From NCBI RefSeq assembly GCF_022919135.1, contig NZ_CP095049.1, positions 3,910,501-3,974,500 of the forward strand: a DNA stretch of 64,000 bases, given 5' to 3'. This document shows, one piece after another, positions 15,599-24,817 of the stretch. Position 1 is the first letter of the stretch, and every line of letters starts with the position of its first letter. The stretch comes from Hymenobacter cellulosivorans. GTDB taxonomy: Bacteria > Bacteroidota > Bacteroidia > Cytophagales > Hymenobacteraceae. The translations under genes were made by a program, and so were the position numbers. A model generated the notes under the pieces. It was given only the letters and a program-made list of their open reading frames with translations, was not told the DNA's origin and searched no databases.

Positions 15599-17860
15599 AT
15601 GGACAACTTAGTCAGAAGGTTATTGAAAGCCTCTTGCACCTTTGCTCTTGCCGCGGCCGTGGCCCAGCCTGCGCTGGCCCAGAGCACCCGCAAGACGCTA
15701 AAGACTGCAAACAAGTTCTTTGACCAAGAGAACTACCGGGCATCCATCCCTTTCTACGAGCAGGTGTTGGCCAAGGAGCCGAACAACGCGCTGGCCCTGT
15801 TCCGGGCTGGTATTGCGTACATGTCCTTTGACAAGGAAAAGGCCAGCGACTACATCTATAAGGCTCAGCGCCTGAAGCCGAAGGTTTCGAAAGATGTGGA
15901 GTACTGGCTCGGCCGCGTGGATCACCTGAACTACAACTTCGACGAGGCTATTGCGCACTTTCAGGCCTACAACACCACGCTCGGCAAGAAAGATACCCGC
16001 AAAGTAGCGTTGGCTCAGCTGATCCAGCACAGCAAAAACGCCAAGATTCAGTTCAACAGCCCCAAAGACATCTTCGTCAAGAACCTGGGTCCGACGATCA
16101 ACTCGGCTTTCTCGGAGCACAGCCCCGTGATTTCCAATGATGACAAGTTGTTGCTGTTCACCTCGCGCGGCGAGAACGTGACTGGTGCAGCTGGCTCGAC
16201 GGCCAACCCCAAGAACAAGAGCGTAGCGGCCGACGGCGAGTACTACGAAGATATCTTCGAAGCCAAGCGCATTGACGACGAGAACTGGGAGAAACCCCGC
16301 TCGCTCAGCGGCGCCCTCAACGGCAAAGGCCATGATGCCTCCATCCAGGTGTTCGACAACGACACCAAGATGCTGATGTATCGCCAGGATGAGAATGGTG
16401 ACATCTTCTACTCGGAAAAGGCCAGCGGCGACTGGACCGAGCCCAAGAAGCTCAACAAGAACATCAACTCTCCCGCCTTTGAGTCGGATGCCTACATCAC
16501 GCCGGACGGACTGACGATTTACTTCTCGACCAGTAAGTTTTCGGACCAGAATACGCTGGACATCTACTACGCTACCCGGCAGCCGGGCGGCGACTGGGGT
16601 GCGCCGAAGTCGCTGGGCAACGTAGTCAATACGCCCTTCGACGATGACAGCCCCTACCTGAGCAAAGACGGCAAGACGCTGTACTTCAGCTCGCGCGGCC
16701 ACAATACGATGGGCGGCTACGACATTTTTAAATCGGAGTATGACTCGGTAGGTCGCACCTGGGGCCGCCCCGAGAACATGGGCTACCCCGTTAATACCCC
16801 CGACGATGACACATACTACCGCCTGAGCCCCGATGGTAGCTACGCCTACCTCTCCAGCTACCGCATTGGTGGCTACGGTGAGAAGGACATCTACACCATC
16901 AACTACATCAAGAACGCCATCATCCGGGGTAAGGTGTACTCGCAGCGCGACAGCACCATTATTCCCGGCGTAGAGCTGGTCTTCTCGGGCACCCAGGCCG
17001 ACAAAACGGCTTTGAGCTACCGCGACGTGACCAAGCCCGAAACCGGTGACTACCAGGTAAGCGTGCTCTCGGGCCGTACCTACCAGGTAGCCGTTTCGAA
17101 GGATGGCAAGAACATCGAAACCCAGGAGTTTGCTGTGCCGGTATCGACCAGCGACTCGACGGTAATTGAGAAGAACTTCTACGTACCTTATGTTGACACC
17201 ACCAGCATTGCCGGCGTCAACTTCAAGAAGATCTACTTCGACACTGACAAGTACAAGCTGCGCCCCGAGTCGATTAAGGAGCTGAACAACATCAGCGGCA
17301 TCCTGAAAGCTAACCCCGGCCTGAACATCTCGATTGAAGGTCACTGCGACTCGCGCAACACGGACGAGTACAACATTGTACTGGGCCAGAACCGCGCCGA
17401 TGCTGCCTACAACTACCTGAAGAAAAGCGGCGTTGCTGAAACCCGCCTGACCACGGTGAGCTACGGGGAGCGTCGCCCAGCGGCTACCAACGACTCGCCC
17501 GAGAACATGCAGCTCAACCGCCGCGTGGAGTTCCGCCCCATCCTGAAGGAAGGTGAGGCTATGCCGAGCCTGAAGCCTGCCGCTACCGGCGCTTCGTCTA
17601 CGGGCAGCGGTACCGGCTCCGGTACGCCCGGCTCGTCGGGCAACAACCCGGCTACGCTGGTACCCGGCAAGAGCAAGGTAAAGATGGCCGACGGCACCAA
17701 GGTTAAAACCAAGGTGGACGAGGATGACGACAAAGTAAAAGTAAAGGCCAAAGGCGCCAACGGTGAAGAAGCGAAAACCAAAACCAAAAATGGTACGATT
17801 GACGCTAAGACCAAGGACGCTAATGGCGAGAAGACCAAAGTAAAGACGGACAACGACTAA
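15599..17860 (+). CDS. PorE-like OmpA family protein (TPR, beta-propeller, CRD, OmpA)
   Basis: 753 residues with a signal peptide (cleavage near ALAQS). Domains in order: TPR repeats (about 30-150), a PD40/WD40-like beta-propeller (about 165-435; repeats such as LLLFTSRGEN, TLYFSSRGHNTMGGYD and YAYLSSYRIGGYGEKD), a carboxypeptidase-regulatory-like fold (about 440-530), and an OmpA peptidoglycan-binding domain (about 545-655; IEGHCDSRNTDEYN). This order is that of PorE of the type IX secretion system, which links the trans-envelope machine to peptidoglycan; related paralogues also exist, so the exact role is inferred. A Ser/Gly linker and a lysine/aspartate-rich tail (KVKMADGTKVKTKVDEDDD...) end the protein, which is not part of the PorE domain plan. 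Confidence 0.85.
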   Translation: MDNLVRRLLKASCTFALAAAVAQPALAQSTRKTLKTANKFFDQENYRASIPFYEQVLAKEPNNALALFRAGIAYMSFDKEKASDYIYKAQRLKPKVSKDVEYWLGRVDHLNYNFDEAIAHFQAYNTTLGKKDTRKVALAQLIQHSKNAKIQFNSPKDIFVKNLGPTINSAFSEHSPVISNDDKLLLFTSRGENVTGAAGSTANPKNKSVAADGEYYEDIFEAKRIDDENWEKPRSLSGALNGKGHDASIQVFDNDTKMLMYRQDENGDIFYSEKASGDWTEPKKLNKNINSPAFESDAYITPDGLTIYFSTSKFSDQNTLDIYYATRQPGGDWGAPKSLGNVVNTPFDDDSPYLSKDGKTLYFSSRGHNTMGGYDIFKSEYDSVGRTWGRPENMGYPVNTPDDDTYYRLSPDGSYAYLSSYRIGGYGEKDIYTINYIKNAIIRGKVYSQRDSTIIPGVELVFSGTQADKTALSYRDVTKPETGDYQVSVLSGRTYQVAVSKDGKNIETQEFAVPVSTSDSTVIEKNFYVPYVDTTSIAGVNFKKIYFDTDKYKLRPESIKELNNISGILKANPGLNISIEGHCDSRNTDEYNIVLGQNRADAAYNYLKKSGVAETRLTTVSYGERRPAATNDSPENMQLNRRVEFRPILKEGEAMPSLKPAATGASSTGSGTGSGTPGSSGNNPATLVPGKSKVKMADGTKVKTKVDEDDDKVKVKAKGANGEEAKTKTKNGTIDAKTKDANGEKTKVKTDND

Positions 17861-17879
17861 GCTGTCCTCTAAGCTGCGC

Positions 17880-17916
17880 AAAACGGGCCGGGCATTTCGC
17901 CCGGCCCGTTTTTTTT
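17880..17916 (+). terminator. Terminator after the PorE-like gene
   Basis: AAACGGGCCGGGC / GCCCGGCCCGTTTTTTTT with a 4-5 nt loop and an eight-T tail, 19 nt after the stop codon. Confidence 0.9.
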
Positions 17917-17988
17917 CAACATAATGCCGCAGCTAGCGTTATGTTTGGGCAATTCTCCCGATAAGTTTTCGTTCTTCGCCCTAGAAGT

Positions 17989-18714
17989 ATGTCCGTTGTT
18001 CCCTACAAAGATGATGCTGCCGGCAAAAAGTCGCAGGTAGCCCAGATGTTTAACAGCATTGCTGGTAAATACGACTTCCTGAACCATTTCCTCAGCGCTG
18101 GCACCGACATCTACTGGCGTCGCAAGGCCGTGAATGAACTCAAGACCCTGCGTCCGGCCCGGATTCTGGATATTGCTACCGGCACAGCTGACTTTGCCAT
18201 CGAAAGCCTGCGCCTCTCGCCCGAAACCAAGGTGACGGGGGTAGATATTTCGGAAGGCATGCTGGAAGTGGGACGGCGCAAGCTCACAGAAAAGGGCCTG
18301 GCCAACCGAATTCAGCTGGAACTCGGCGACTCGGAGAACCTGCCGTTTCCGGACAACCACTTCGATGCGGTAACGGCTTCCTTTGGGGTGCGCAACTTCG
18401 AGAACCTGCAGAAGGGCTTGGCCGAGATGCAGCGGGTGCTGCGGCCGGGTGGCAAAGTGGTGATTCTGGAGTTTTCCAAGCCCACGGTGTTCCCGATGAA
18501 GCAGGCCTACAACTTTTATTTCCGGCACATTCTGCCGGTGTTTGGTAAACTGATTTCCAAGGACCGCGCGGCTTATACCTACTTACCCGAGTCGGTGCAG
18601 GCCTTCCCCGATGGTCAGAATTTCCTGACTATTCTCACGCAGGTTGGTTTTACAAATCCTACATGGCAACCCCTCACTTTTGGCATCAGCTCCATCTACA
18701 CGGCGCAAAAGTAG
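17989..18714 (+). CDS. menG: Demethylmenaquinone methyltransferase (UbiE/MenG)
   Basis: 241 residues. It transfers a methyl group from S-adenosylmethionine to demethylmenaquinone, the last step of menaquinone synthesis. Visible: the YDFLNHFLS block near residue 25, SAM motif [16 protein letters not shown] (about 58), the block [20 protein letters not shown] (about 130) and [12 protein letters not shown] (about 155), all diagnostic for the family. Its last 52 nt overlap the start of porT in another frame, so the two genes are translationally linked. Confidence 0.95.
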   Translation: MSVVPYKDDAAGKKSQVAQMFNSIAGKYDFLNHFLSAGTDIYWRRKAVNELKTLRPARILDIATGTADFAIESLRLSPETKVTGVDISEGMLEVGRRKLTEKGLANRIQLELGDSENLPFPDNHFDAVTASFGVRNFENLQKGLAEMQRVLRPGGKVVILEFSKPTVFPMKQAYNFYFRHILPVFGKLISKDRAAYTYLPESVQAFPDGQNFLTILTQVGFTNPTWQPLTFGISSIYTAQK

Positions 18715-19466
18715 CCGCACTGACGGCGCTGACTTTGGTGGCCGGCCTGGCCCCGCACACGAGCTTCGCGCAGAAAAAAAGTAAATCCAGTTCCAGTAAG
18801 GGGAGTCGGGGCCAGGTGAAGTCCATTACGGTCAATAACCTGCCGGGCTACGACGATAAGTGGTTTCACCCCGGTTTCTACATTGCCCCCAACTTTTCCC
18901 GCTACAAGATTGAGCAGTCGGCTGCTTACGTGCAGGCCATTAAGAATGGCACGGCCGTATCGGCTAACTCGCTGGTCAGCCCGGGCTTGTCGGTGGGCTT
19001 TATCGGCGACGTGCGGCTGGCCGATTATTTCAACCTACGGTTTGCGCCCGGCGTGAGCTTTCTGACCCGGCGCATCGAGTTCAAACCCTACGGCTACCAG
19101 CCCGCCGACTCGGTTTTTACCCAGGAAATTGGGGGCACGCAGATTGATTTACCCCTGCTGCTCAAGTTTAAGTCGGAGCGGCGGCGCAACGCTCGCGTGT
19201 ACGTGGTGGGCGGCATCAAGCCCAGCGTCAACGTGGGCAACCGCCGCAAAGACCCGCTGCGCAACCAGCTGCAAGCTGCCAGTGGTGACCTCGCCATCGA
19301 GTATGGGGTGGGGCTTGACCTGTTTTACCCGTTGTTCAAATTTGCTCCGGAGCTGCGGTTTTCCCACGGCCTGACCAATCTGCGGGTACCCGGCAACGAC
19401 GTGTACAGCCGCAGTTTGCAGAGCATGAAAAGCAACACCGTCACACTGTACCTGAATTTCGAATAG
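18663..19466 (+). CDS. porT: PorT family outer-membrane protein (type IX secretion)
   Basis: 267 residues with a signal peptide ([20 protein letters not shown], cleaved near FAQ). The rest reads as an outer-membrane barrel with alternating hydrophobic strands ([55 protein letters not shown]) and a C-terminal aromatic-type end (TLYLNFE). PorT is a component associated with the type IX secretion system, and its position immediately after the menaquinone methyltransferase gene is a known Bacteroidota arrangement. The ATG lies 52 nt inside the upstream gene; no later start leaves a complete signal peptide. Confidence 0.85.
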   Translation: MATPHFWHQLHLHGAKVAALTALTLVAGLAPHTSFAQKKSKSSSSKGSRGQVKSITVNNLPGYDDKWFHPGFYIAPNFSRYKIEQSAAYVQAIKNGTAVSANSLVSPGLSVGFIGDVRLADYFNLRFAPGVSFLTRRIEFKPYGYQPADSVFTQEIGGTQIDLPLLLKFKSERRRNARVYVVGGIKPSVNVGNRRKDPLRNQLQAASGDLAIEYGVGLDLFYPLFKFAPELRFSHGLTNLRVPGNDVYSRSLQSMKSNTVTLYLNFE

Positions 19467-19495
19467 CCGGCTCCGGCCGGTTCTTGCCACATTAT

Positions 19496-20245
19496 ATGAC
19501 TCGTACTGCCTTTGTAACCGGGGCTTCCTCCGGAATTGGCCGCGCCACGGCTGTAGCTCTGGCGCAAGTGGGCTTTCAGCTGATTCTGACCGGGCGGCGC
19601 CAGGAGCGCCTCGAAGAGCTGGCCGAGCAGCTGGCACCTACCCGGGTGCACCTGCTGACCTTCGACGTGCGCGACCGGGTCGCCGTGGACGCTGCCGTGG
19701 CCAGTCTGCCCGCCGAGTTTCAGCAGATCGACGTGCTTATCAATAACGCCGGCGGGGCCCACGGCCTGGCCCCAATTCAGGACGGCGACCCTAATGACTG
19801 GGACGTGATGCTGGATAGCAACGTGAAAGGGCTGCTCAACGTGAGCCAGGCGGTGCTGCCGGGCATGCGGGAACGGCAACAGGGCCACATTATTAATATC
19901 GGCTCCATTGCTGGCCACGAGGTGTACGCCAACGGCAACGTGTACTGCGCCTCGAAAGCTGCGGTGGCGGCCCTGACCAAAGCCATGCGTATTGATCTGC
20001 TGCCGCTGAACATCCGGGTGGCGGAAGTGAATCCGGGGGCGGTGGAAACCGAGTTTTCCCAGGTCCGCTTCAAGGGGGACACCGAGCGGGCGGCCAAGGT
20101 GTACCAGGGCTACGACCCGCTGAAGCCCGAAGATATTGCCGAGGTGATTCAGTTCATGGTTACCCGGCCGGCCAACGTACACATTGCCGAAATTACCGTG
20201 TTTGCCGGTGCCCAGGGCGCGGCTACGCTGATAAACCGCCGCTAA
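19496..20245 (+). CDS. SDR family NAD(P)-dependent oxidoreductase (YdfG-like)
   Basis: 249 residues from ATG 19496. A classical short-chain dehydrogenase: cofactor motif TGASSGIG (about 8-15), NNAGG, the catalytic Ser in INIGSIAGHE and Y-x-x-x-K in YCASKAAVAAL (about 152-156). Similarity in the C-terminus (NPGAVETEFSQVRFKGD, and a MVTRPANVHI end) suggests the 3-hydroxy acid/serine dehydrogenase (YdfG) subgroup, but the substrate is not certain. It is 30 nt after porT on the same strand. Confidence 0.9.
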   Translation: MTRTAFVTGASSGIGRATAVALAQVGFQLILTGRRQERLEELAEQLAPTRVHLLTFDVRDRVAVDAAVASLPAEFQQIDVLINNAGGAHGLAPIQDGDPNDWDVMLDSNVKGLLNVSQAVLPGMRERQQGHIINIGSIAGHEVYANGNVYCASKAAVAALTKAMRIDLLPLNIRVAEVNPGAVETEFSQVRFKGDTERAAKVYQGYDPLKPEDIAEVIQFMVTRPANVHIAEITVFAGAQGAATLINRR

Positions 20246-20261
20246 GCCAGAGGCCAGCAAC

Positions 20262-20312
20262 GCAATAAAAAAAGAGCCGACCACAATGCGTGGTCGGCTC
20301 TTTTTTTATTGC
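20262..20312. terminator. Bidirectional terminator between SDR and hydrolase genes
   Basis: GCAATAAAAAAAGAGCCGAC pairs with its complement ending TTTTTTTATTGC, around a short loop. The hydrolase stop codon TAA (20306-20308) is part of the stem. Confidence 0.9.
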
Positions 20313-20959
20313 GTTGGCCGATGCAACTGGTCCAGCACGGCGGCGTTTAGCTCGTGCTTGCCTTCAAACCGGATGATTTCGGGCTCGACGCCCAGCTTTT
20401 GCAGAAAATCCTGCTGCTGGGTAAGGGCTGCCTCATCAATAAACTCATCCCGGGTGCCACATACCAGGGTGACGGGCAGCTGCCGGAGTAGGTGTGTGGC
20501 CACGGTGAAGTCCATGTCGGGCGGAAAGGCGCCGGCCCAAAGGATGAGGTGCCTGGGCCGGAACGATGCCCGCGCCAGCCAGCGGCTGACGGTAGCCGCG
20601 CCCTGCGAAAAGCCCAGCACGGTGACTTGCACGGCCGGGCTGCACTCGGCCAGCACGGTGCCGGCCAGCTGATTGAGGTAGGCCACGTAGTCATCGATTT
20701 CGCTGAGCCGGTCCTCGCGCGTCATCCAGGTGGCCCCAACCCGGCCACTGGTGCCGCTCAGGTAAAAGCGCGACAACCCTTCCGGCGCAATGATAACCGT
20801 GGTAGGGTTGGCCTGGGCAAGGCGGTGGAAATGACGGATAAAGTAAGCTGCCAGCTGCCCGTAGCCGTGGCACACAAACCACACCTGCCGGGTGGCCGCA
20901 CTCAGCTCACCCGCCTGATAGTAGCGGGCCGAGCGGGTAACCGTGAGGTGACGTTCCAT
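20306..20959 (-). CDS. Alpha/beta hydrolase (carboxylesterase/phospholipase type)
   Basis: 217 residues. The nucleophile elbow is LGFSQGAATVSRW (Ser about 118); the oxyanion region is VCHGYGQLAAYF near residue 31; the acid and base residues are in CGTRDEFID and GKHELNAAV. This is the small PldB/YpfH-like esterase family; the natural substrate is unknown. No signal peptide, so it is cytoplasmic. Its stop codon lies inside the terminator and its start abuts repeat H3. Confidence 0.85.
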   Translation of the reverse strand: MERHLTVTRSARYYQAGELSAATRQVWFVCHGYGQLAAYFIRHFHRLAQANPTTVIIAPEGLSRFYLSGTSGRVGATWMTREDRLSEIDDYVAYLNQLAGTVLAECSPAVQVTVLGFSQGAATVSRWLARASFRPRHLILWAGAFPPDMDFTVATHLLRQLPVTLVCGTRDEFIDEAALTQQQDFLQKLGVEPEIIRFEGKHELNAAVLDQLHRPTQ

Positions 20960-20960
20960 A

Positions 20961-21064
20961 TAGTGAGATGGTGAACTTGTGAAATAGTGAGTTTATGTTT
21001 TAACGGCGCATAAGTCTGCGGTTTGTAAGGCAACTCACCATCTCACCATTTCATTAACTCACCG
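20961..21064. repeat. Heptamer inverted repeat element H3 (cdd stop to hydrolase start)
   Basis: The left arm (20961-20992) reads TAGTGAGATGGTGAACTTG then TGAAATAGTGAG. The right arm (21032-21064), read inward on the minus strand, is GGTGAGTTAATGAAATGG then TGAGATGGTGAG. The period is 7 nt. The cytidine deaminase stop codon is inside the right arm. Confidence 0.75.
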
Positions 21065-21548
21065 TCGGCAGGTCACTGGCCGAAAACTGGAAGGGTAGCA
21101 GGTCGGCCAGGGACCGGAACCGGTAAATAGTGTTGTTGGGGCCGGGCAGCAGCAGCGGAATGGGCGTGCCCTGGCGGTTTTCGTACTCGGTCATGACCTG
21201 GCGGCAGGCCCCACAGGACGTGACGGCCACGAAGTCGCCATTGGCGGGGCGGGCGGCCACGGCCATGCACAGGATACGGCGTTCGGGCTGGGAGGCCGCC
21301 AGGCCAAACAGGGCGGTCCGCTCGGCGCAGAGGCCGGAAGGGTAGGCCGCGTTTTCCTGGTTGGTGCCTTTGTGAATGGTGCCATTATCAAGCAGCAGTG
21401 CCGTGCCCACGTGGAAGTGGGAGTAGGGCGCATATGCCTGGTCGGTGGCGGCACGGGCCTGTTGCCACGTGGTTGCTTCGGCGGGAGTGAGTTCGGCTTC
21501 GGAGGCCAGCACCTCGACGGTGATGGTCAGATGGAGCGGGTGGGCCAT
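21054..21548 (-). CDS. cdd: Cytidine deaminase
   Basis: 164 residues. It deaminates cytidine and deoxycytidine to uridine in pyrimidine salvage. Zinc-site motifs: GLCAERTALFGLA (Cys and catalytic Glu, about 76-80) and TSCGACRQVMTEYE (two Cys). The N-terminal YAPYSHFHVGTALLLDNG is the family's substrate-binding start. The C-terminal residues (LPTVS) and the stop come from repeat H3, so the end of the protein may have been remodelled by the repeat. Confidence 0.94.
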   Translation of the reverse strand: MAHPLHLTITVEVLASEAELTPAEATTWQQARAATDQAYAPYSHFHVGTALLLDNGTIHKGTNQENAAYPSGLCAERTALFGLAASQPERRILCMAVAARPANGDFVAVTSCGACRQVMTEYENRQGTPIPLLLPGPNNTIYRFRSLADLLPFQFSASDLPTVS

Positions 21549-21792
21549 CGGGAGAAAAATACAATGTTCGGGAACCGAATGGCGGCCCCGTTCCGGTAAG
21601 GGGCGGTGAATGTACTACAATTATCCAATAGCCGGTAACATTTGTCAGCGGGCGGTTGAGCTGGCGGACGAGGCGTAAACCAGGGTTCATGTCGGGAGTA
21701 GCTTTTTTTGCCGATTATTGGCCCCAATTCCCACCCCGTGCAGGAGCCCTTACTCCACCATCGGTTCCTGCATCCTACTTGACTGCCTTTCC

Positions 21793-23160
21793 ATGTCCCG
21801 CATTCTGCTTCTGGGCGCCGGCCGCTCAGCTTCCTCTCTGCTGCATTATCTGTTGCTGCACGCCGCCACCGAAGGCTGGCAGCTTACGGTGGCCGATGTA
21901 AACCCCGCTCATTTAACCACTACGCTGGCTGCGCACACCGAATATGCCCGGGCCGTGGCGTTTGATATTCAGCAGGAAGCCCAGCTGCACGAGCTGGTCG
22001 GGCAGGCTGATATCGTCATTTCTATGCTGCCGGCCCTGTTTCACCTGCCGGTGGCCAAGGCCTGCGTGCAGTACGGGCGCCACCTGGTAACGGCCAGCTA
22101 CGTGTCGGCCGAAATCCGGGAGCTGGACGCCCAGGCCAAGGCCGCCGACATCCTGATCCTGATGGAATGCGGCCTGGACCCGGGCCTGGACCACATGTCG
22201 GCCATGCGGGCCTTGCACGACATCCGGGCCCGGGGCGGGCAGCTGACGGCCTTCCGCTCGTACTGCGGCGGGCTGCTGGCCCCGGATTCGGAAGGAAATA
22301 ATCCGTGGAGGTATAAGTTTACCTGGAACCCGCGCAACGTGGTGCTGGCCGGGCAAAGCACGGCCAAGTACCTCGAAAATGGTCATCTGCGCTTTATTCC
22401 GTACCAGCAGCTGTTTGCCCGCACCACGCCCATTACGGTGGCCGGCTACGGCGAATTCGACGGCTACGCCAACCGGGACTCGCTTAGCTACCGGGCGCCC
22501 TACGGCCTGGACGACATCCCGACCATGCTGCGCGGCACCCTGCGCCGGGCCGGCTACTGCGCCGCCTGGCAGGCCTTCGTGCGCCTGGGCCTCACCGACG
22601 ACTCGGTACACCTGGGTAACGCCGCCGACATGACTTGGGCCGCGCTGGTCGAGTCGTTCTTGCCCGCCCCAAGTGGTAGCAAAGAGCCCTTGGCGGCTCG
22701 TACGGCCGAGTACCTGGGGCTGGCCCCCGAAGGCCCCGAGATGCAGCGCCTGATCTGGCTGGACGTGTTTACGGAACGGCCGGTAGGCTTGGCCGATGCC
22801 ACGCCGGCCCAGCTGCTGGAGCGCCTGCTCACCGAGAAGTGGCAGCTGCAGGACGGGGACCACGACATGATAGTGATGCAGCATACCCTAGACTACACCC
22901 TGGCTGGCGTGCCGCACCGCTGGGAGTCGTCATTGGTCGTGCTCGGCGATGATGCCACGCACACGGCCATGGCCAAAACCGTGGGTTTGCCGGTGGCTAT
23001 GGCTGTGCGGCGGCTGGCCGCGGGCTTGGTAACGCAGCGCGGCGTACTCATCCCGACCGAGCCCAGCCTGTATGAGCCCATCTTAAATGAGTTGGCGGCG
23101 GATTACGGCATCCGCTTCGAGGAGCACGAGGTGAGTCTGCAACCCGGGGTGCCGGCCTAA
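21793..23160 (+). CDS. Saccharopine dehydrogenase family protein
   Basis: 455 residues from ATG 21793, chosen because the Rossmann motif MSRILLLGAGRSASSLLHYL should be N-terminal; a longer frame is upstream. Members reversibly oxidise saccharopine in lysine metabolism. Visible: MECGLDPGLDHMSAMRAL (about 120-137), the conserved block FRSYCGGLLAPDSEGNNPWRYK, and a C-terminal catalytic domain. It resembles the LYS9-type saccharopine reductase, and its homologues in Bacteroidota probably degrade lysine. Monocistronic or followed by the ABC exporter genes (18 nt). Confidence 0.85.
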   Translation: MSRILLLGAGRSASSLLHYLLLHAATEGWQLTVADVNPAHLTTTLAAHTEYARAVAFDIQQEAQLHELVGQADIVISMLPALFHLPVAKACVQYGRHLVTASYVSAEIRELDAQAKAADILILMECGLDPGLDHMSAMRALHDIRARGGQLTAFRSYCGGLLAPDSEGNNPWRYKFTWNPRNVVLAGQSTAKYLENGHLRFIPYQQLFARTTPITVAGYGEFDGYANRDSLSYRAPYGLDDIPTMLRGTLRRAGYCAAWQAFVRLGLTDDSVHLGNAADMTWAALVESFLPAPSGSKEPLAARTAEYLGLAPEGPEMQRLIWLDVFTERPVGLADATPAQLLERLLTEKWQLQDGDHDMIVMQHTLDYTLAGVPHRWESSLVVLGDDATHTAMAKTVGLPVAMAVRRLAAGLVTQRGVLIPTEPSLYEPILNELAADYGIRFEEHEVSLQPGVPA

Positions 23161-23178
23161 ACCATTGAGCGGTAAACG

Positions 23179-24117
23179 ATGCAAGCATATTTGCGGCTGC
23201 GGCTGTTGGTGCTGGGGCGGTTATTAGCTGAAGTCGGGTGGGTGCGGAGCCTGCTGCTGGGCGGGATGCTGGTAGTAGCCGCAGGTAAGCTGCTGGAGCT
23301 GCTACTGGCCAAGCCTCAGTTGCAGTGGGCCGGACCCGTGCTAGGAGTGACCATGAGCTGGTCGGGCTACCGGCAGCGCACCGATTTGGACTTTCTGCCA
23401 ATAGTATCCCCGCGGTACAAGACGTGGCTAAGTGTAGAATCAGCCCTGCTCTTGCTGCCCGTGTGGGGTTTGCTGTTGGGATTAGGGCATTGGGAGGCGG
23501 CGTTAGCTACGGTGGGCGCGGGGCTGCTGGGGCCGTTTCTGCCCATAGCCCGCCGCACGACCACCCAGCGGCAGCGCCGGAGCTTGTTTCGCCGCGAAGC
23601 CTTCGAGTGGGTCAGTGGGTTTCGGCAGCCGGTGCTGGCAGTGGGCTGGCTGGTAGCTCTGGGGGCCTCCGTGTGGCAGCACGCCACCGTAGTACCCGCC
23701 GTGGCGCTGGTGGGCTGGGGCTTGCTGCTGACCGCCATCTATGCCATTTCTGAGCCCACCACGATGGTTACTGTATACAGCGGCCCGACAGTATTCGGTA
23801 GGCGCAAACTGCTGCTGGCGCTAGAGCTTTACTTGGTTACCGCGCTGCCGCTACTGGCGCTGGCGGGCACGAGTCCGGCCGGGTGGGGCGGCACCCTGGG
23901 GGCGTTGCTTTGGGGTATGCTGGTGCTGAGCCTGAGCATTCTGGCCAAATACGCGTTTTATCCCCACAACACGCTGGTCCGCCTGACTCAGGGCGGGGCG
24001 GTGACAGCAGCCTTGCTGCCGCTGCTCGATGCCAGCTATGCGCCCGTGCTGGCCGCGGTGGCGGCGGGCTTACTCTGGAAAAGCCGGAAGCGGCTCCAAC
24101 TGTACTGGCATGCTTAG
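23179..24117 (+). CDS. ABC transporter-type membrane protein
   Basis: 312 residues with about six to seven hydrophobic segments (SLLLGGMLVVAAGKLLELLL; ALLLLPVWGLLLGLG; AVALVGWGLLLTAIYAI; LLALELYLVTALPLLALAG). No family is recognised with certainty. The next gene is an ABC ATPase whose start overlaps its stop by 8 nt, which makes it the permease of that exporter by inference. No signal peptide. Confidence 0.7.
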   Translation: MQAYLRLRLLVLGRLLAEVGWVRSLLLGGMLVVAAGKLLELLLAKPQLQWAGPVLGVTMSWSGYRQRTDLDFLPIVSPRYKTWLSVESALLLLPVWGLLLGLGHWEAALATVGAGLLGPFLPIARRTTTQRQRRSLFRREAFEWVSGFRQPVLAVGWLVALGASVWQHATVVPAVALVGWGLLLTAIYAISEPTTMVTVYSGPTVFGRRKLLLALELYLVTALPLLALAGTSPAGWGGTLGALLWGMLVLSLSILAKYAFYPHNTLVRLTQGGAVTAALLPLLDASYAPVLAAVAAGLLWKSRKRLQLYWHA

Positions 24118-24817
24118 CATTCAAAATCTGGGAAAAAGCTACGGTTCTCACCAGGTCCTGCACCACGTCAATCTGACCTTGCGGCCGGGCTCCCTACACG
24201 GATTGGTGGGCGCCAACGGGGCTGGCAAAACGACCCTGCTGCATTGTCTCTACGGGCTGCTGACCGACTACTCGGGCCAGATTCAGGAAACGACCGGGCT
24301 GCCCATCCGGGAGCATACCGGCGTGCTACCGTATGAGCCCTACTTCTATCCCCGCCTTACGGGCCGCGAATACCTGGAGTTCTGTCTGCAGGCCCGCCGC
24401 CGGCCCCGGGTCGACTTTACGGCCTGGAACAGCCTGCTGGAGTTGCCGCTCGATCAGTACGCCGAGGAATATTCGGCCGGCATGAAGAAAAAACTGGCCT
24501 TGCTGGCCCTGCTGGTGCAGGACTTTCGCTACCTGATTCTGGATGAGCCCTTCAACGGCCTGGACATGGGTACCAACCTGCTGCTCAAGGAAATCCTGCT
24601 GCGTCTGCGGGCCCAGGGCCGCGGCATCCTGCTGACCTCGCACCTGCTGGGCTCCCTGACCGAAACCTGTGACGAAATTACCCTGCTGGCCGGCGGCACC
24701 GTGCAGCGTCATTACCCGGCCGCGGAATTTGGCTCCTTGTCAGCCGACCTGCTCGATTCGCTCTACCACGACAAGCTAACCCAGATTGCCCACTTGCTGC
24801 CCGCGTCGGGAAGTTAA
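24110..24817 (+). CDS. ABC transporter ATP-binding protein
   Basis: 235 residues from ATG 24110, whose codon overlaps the permease stop. Walker A GANGAGKTTLL (about 36-46), signature EYSAGMKKKL (about 128), Walker B YLILDEPFNGLD (about 152) and a switch His in LLTSHLL (about 183). It is a CcmA/DrrA-like exporter ATPase. Together with the upstream membrane protein it would export an unknown substrate. Its stop shares the tetranucleotide TTAA with the converging trmN6 gene. Confidence 0.9.
   Translation: MLSIQNLGKSYGSHQVLHHVNLTLRPGSLHGLVGANGAGKTTLLHCLYGLLTDYSGQIQETTGLPIREHTGVLPYEPYFYPRLTGREYLEFCLQARRRPRVDFTAWNSLLELPLDQYAEEYSAGMKKKLALLALLVQDFRYLILDEPFNGLDMGTNLLLKEILLRLRAQGRGILLTSHLLGSLTETCDEITLLAGGTVQRHYPAAEFGSLSADLLDSLYHDKLTQIAHLLPASGS

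Noticed and set aside
15390..15611. 73-residue frame MPCSVLPSWCPLKRESSFYS... in the candidate RNA
   Set aside because: No similarity, and the region has promoter, terminator and pairing instead; it also crosses the OmpA start in another frame.
15698..17881. A 727-residue open frame antisense to the PorE-like gene, and a 653-residue one antisense to the TonB receptor gene (52049-54010)
   Set aside because: High GC content creates long antisense frames. The sense genes have signal peptides and recognisable domains; the antisense proteins have none.
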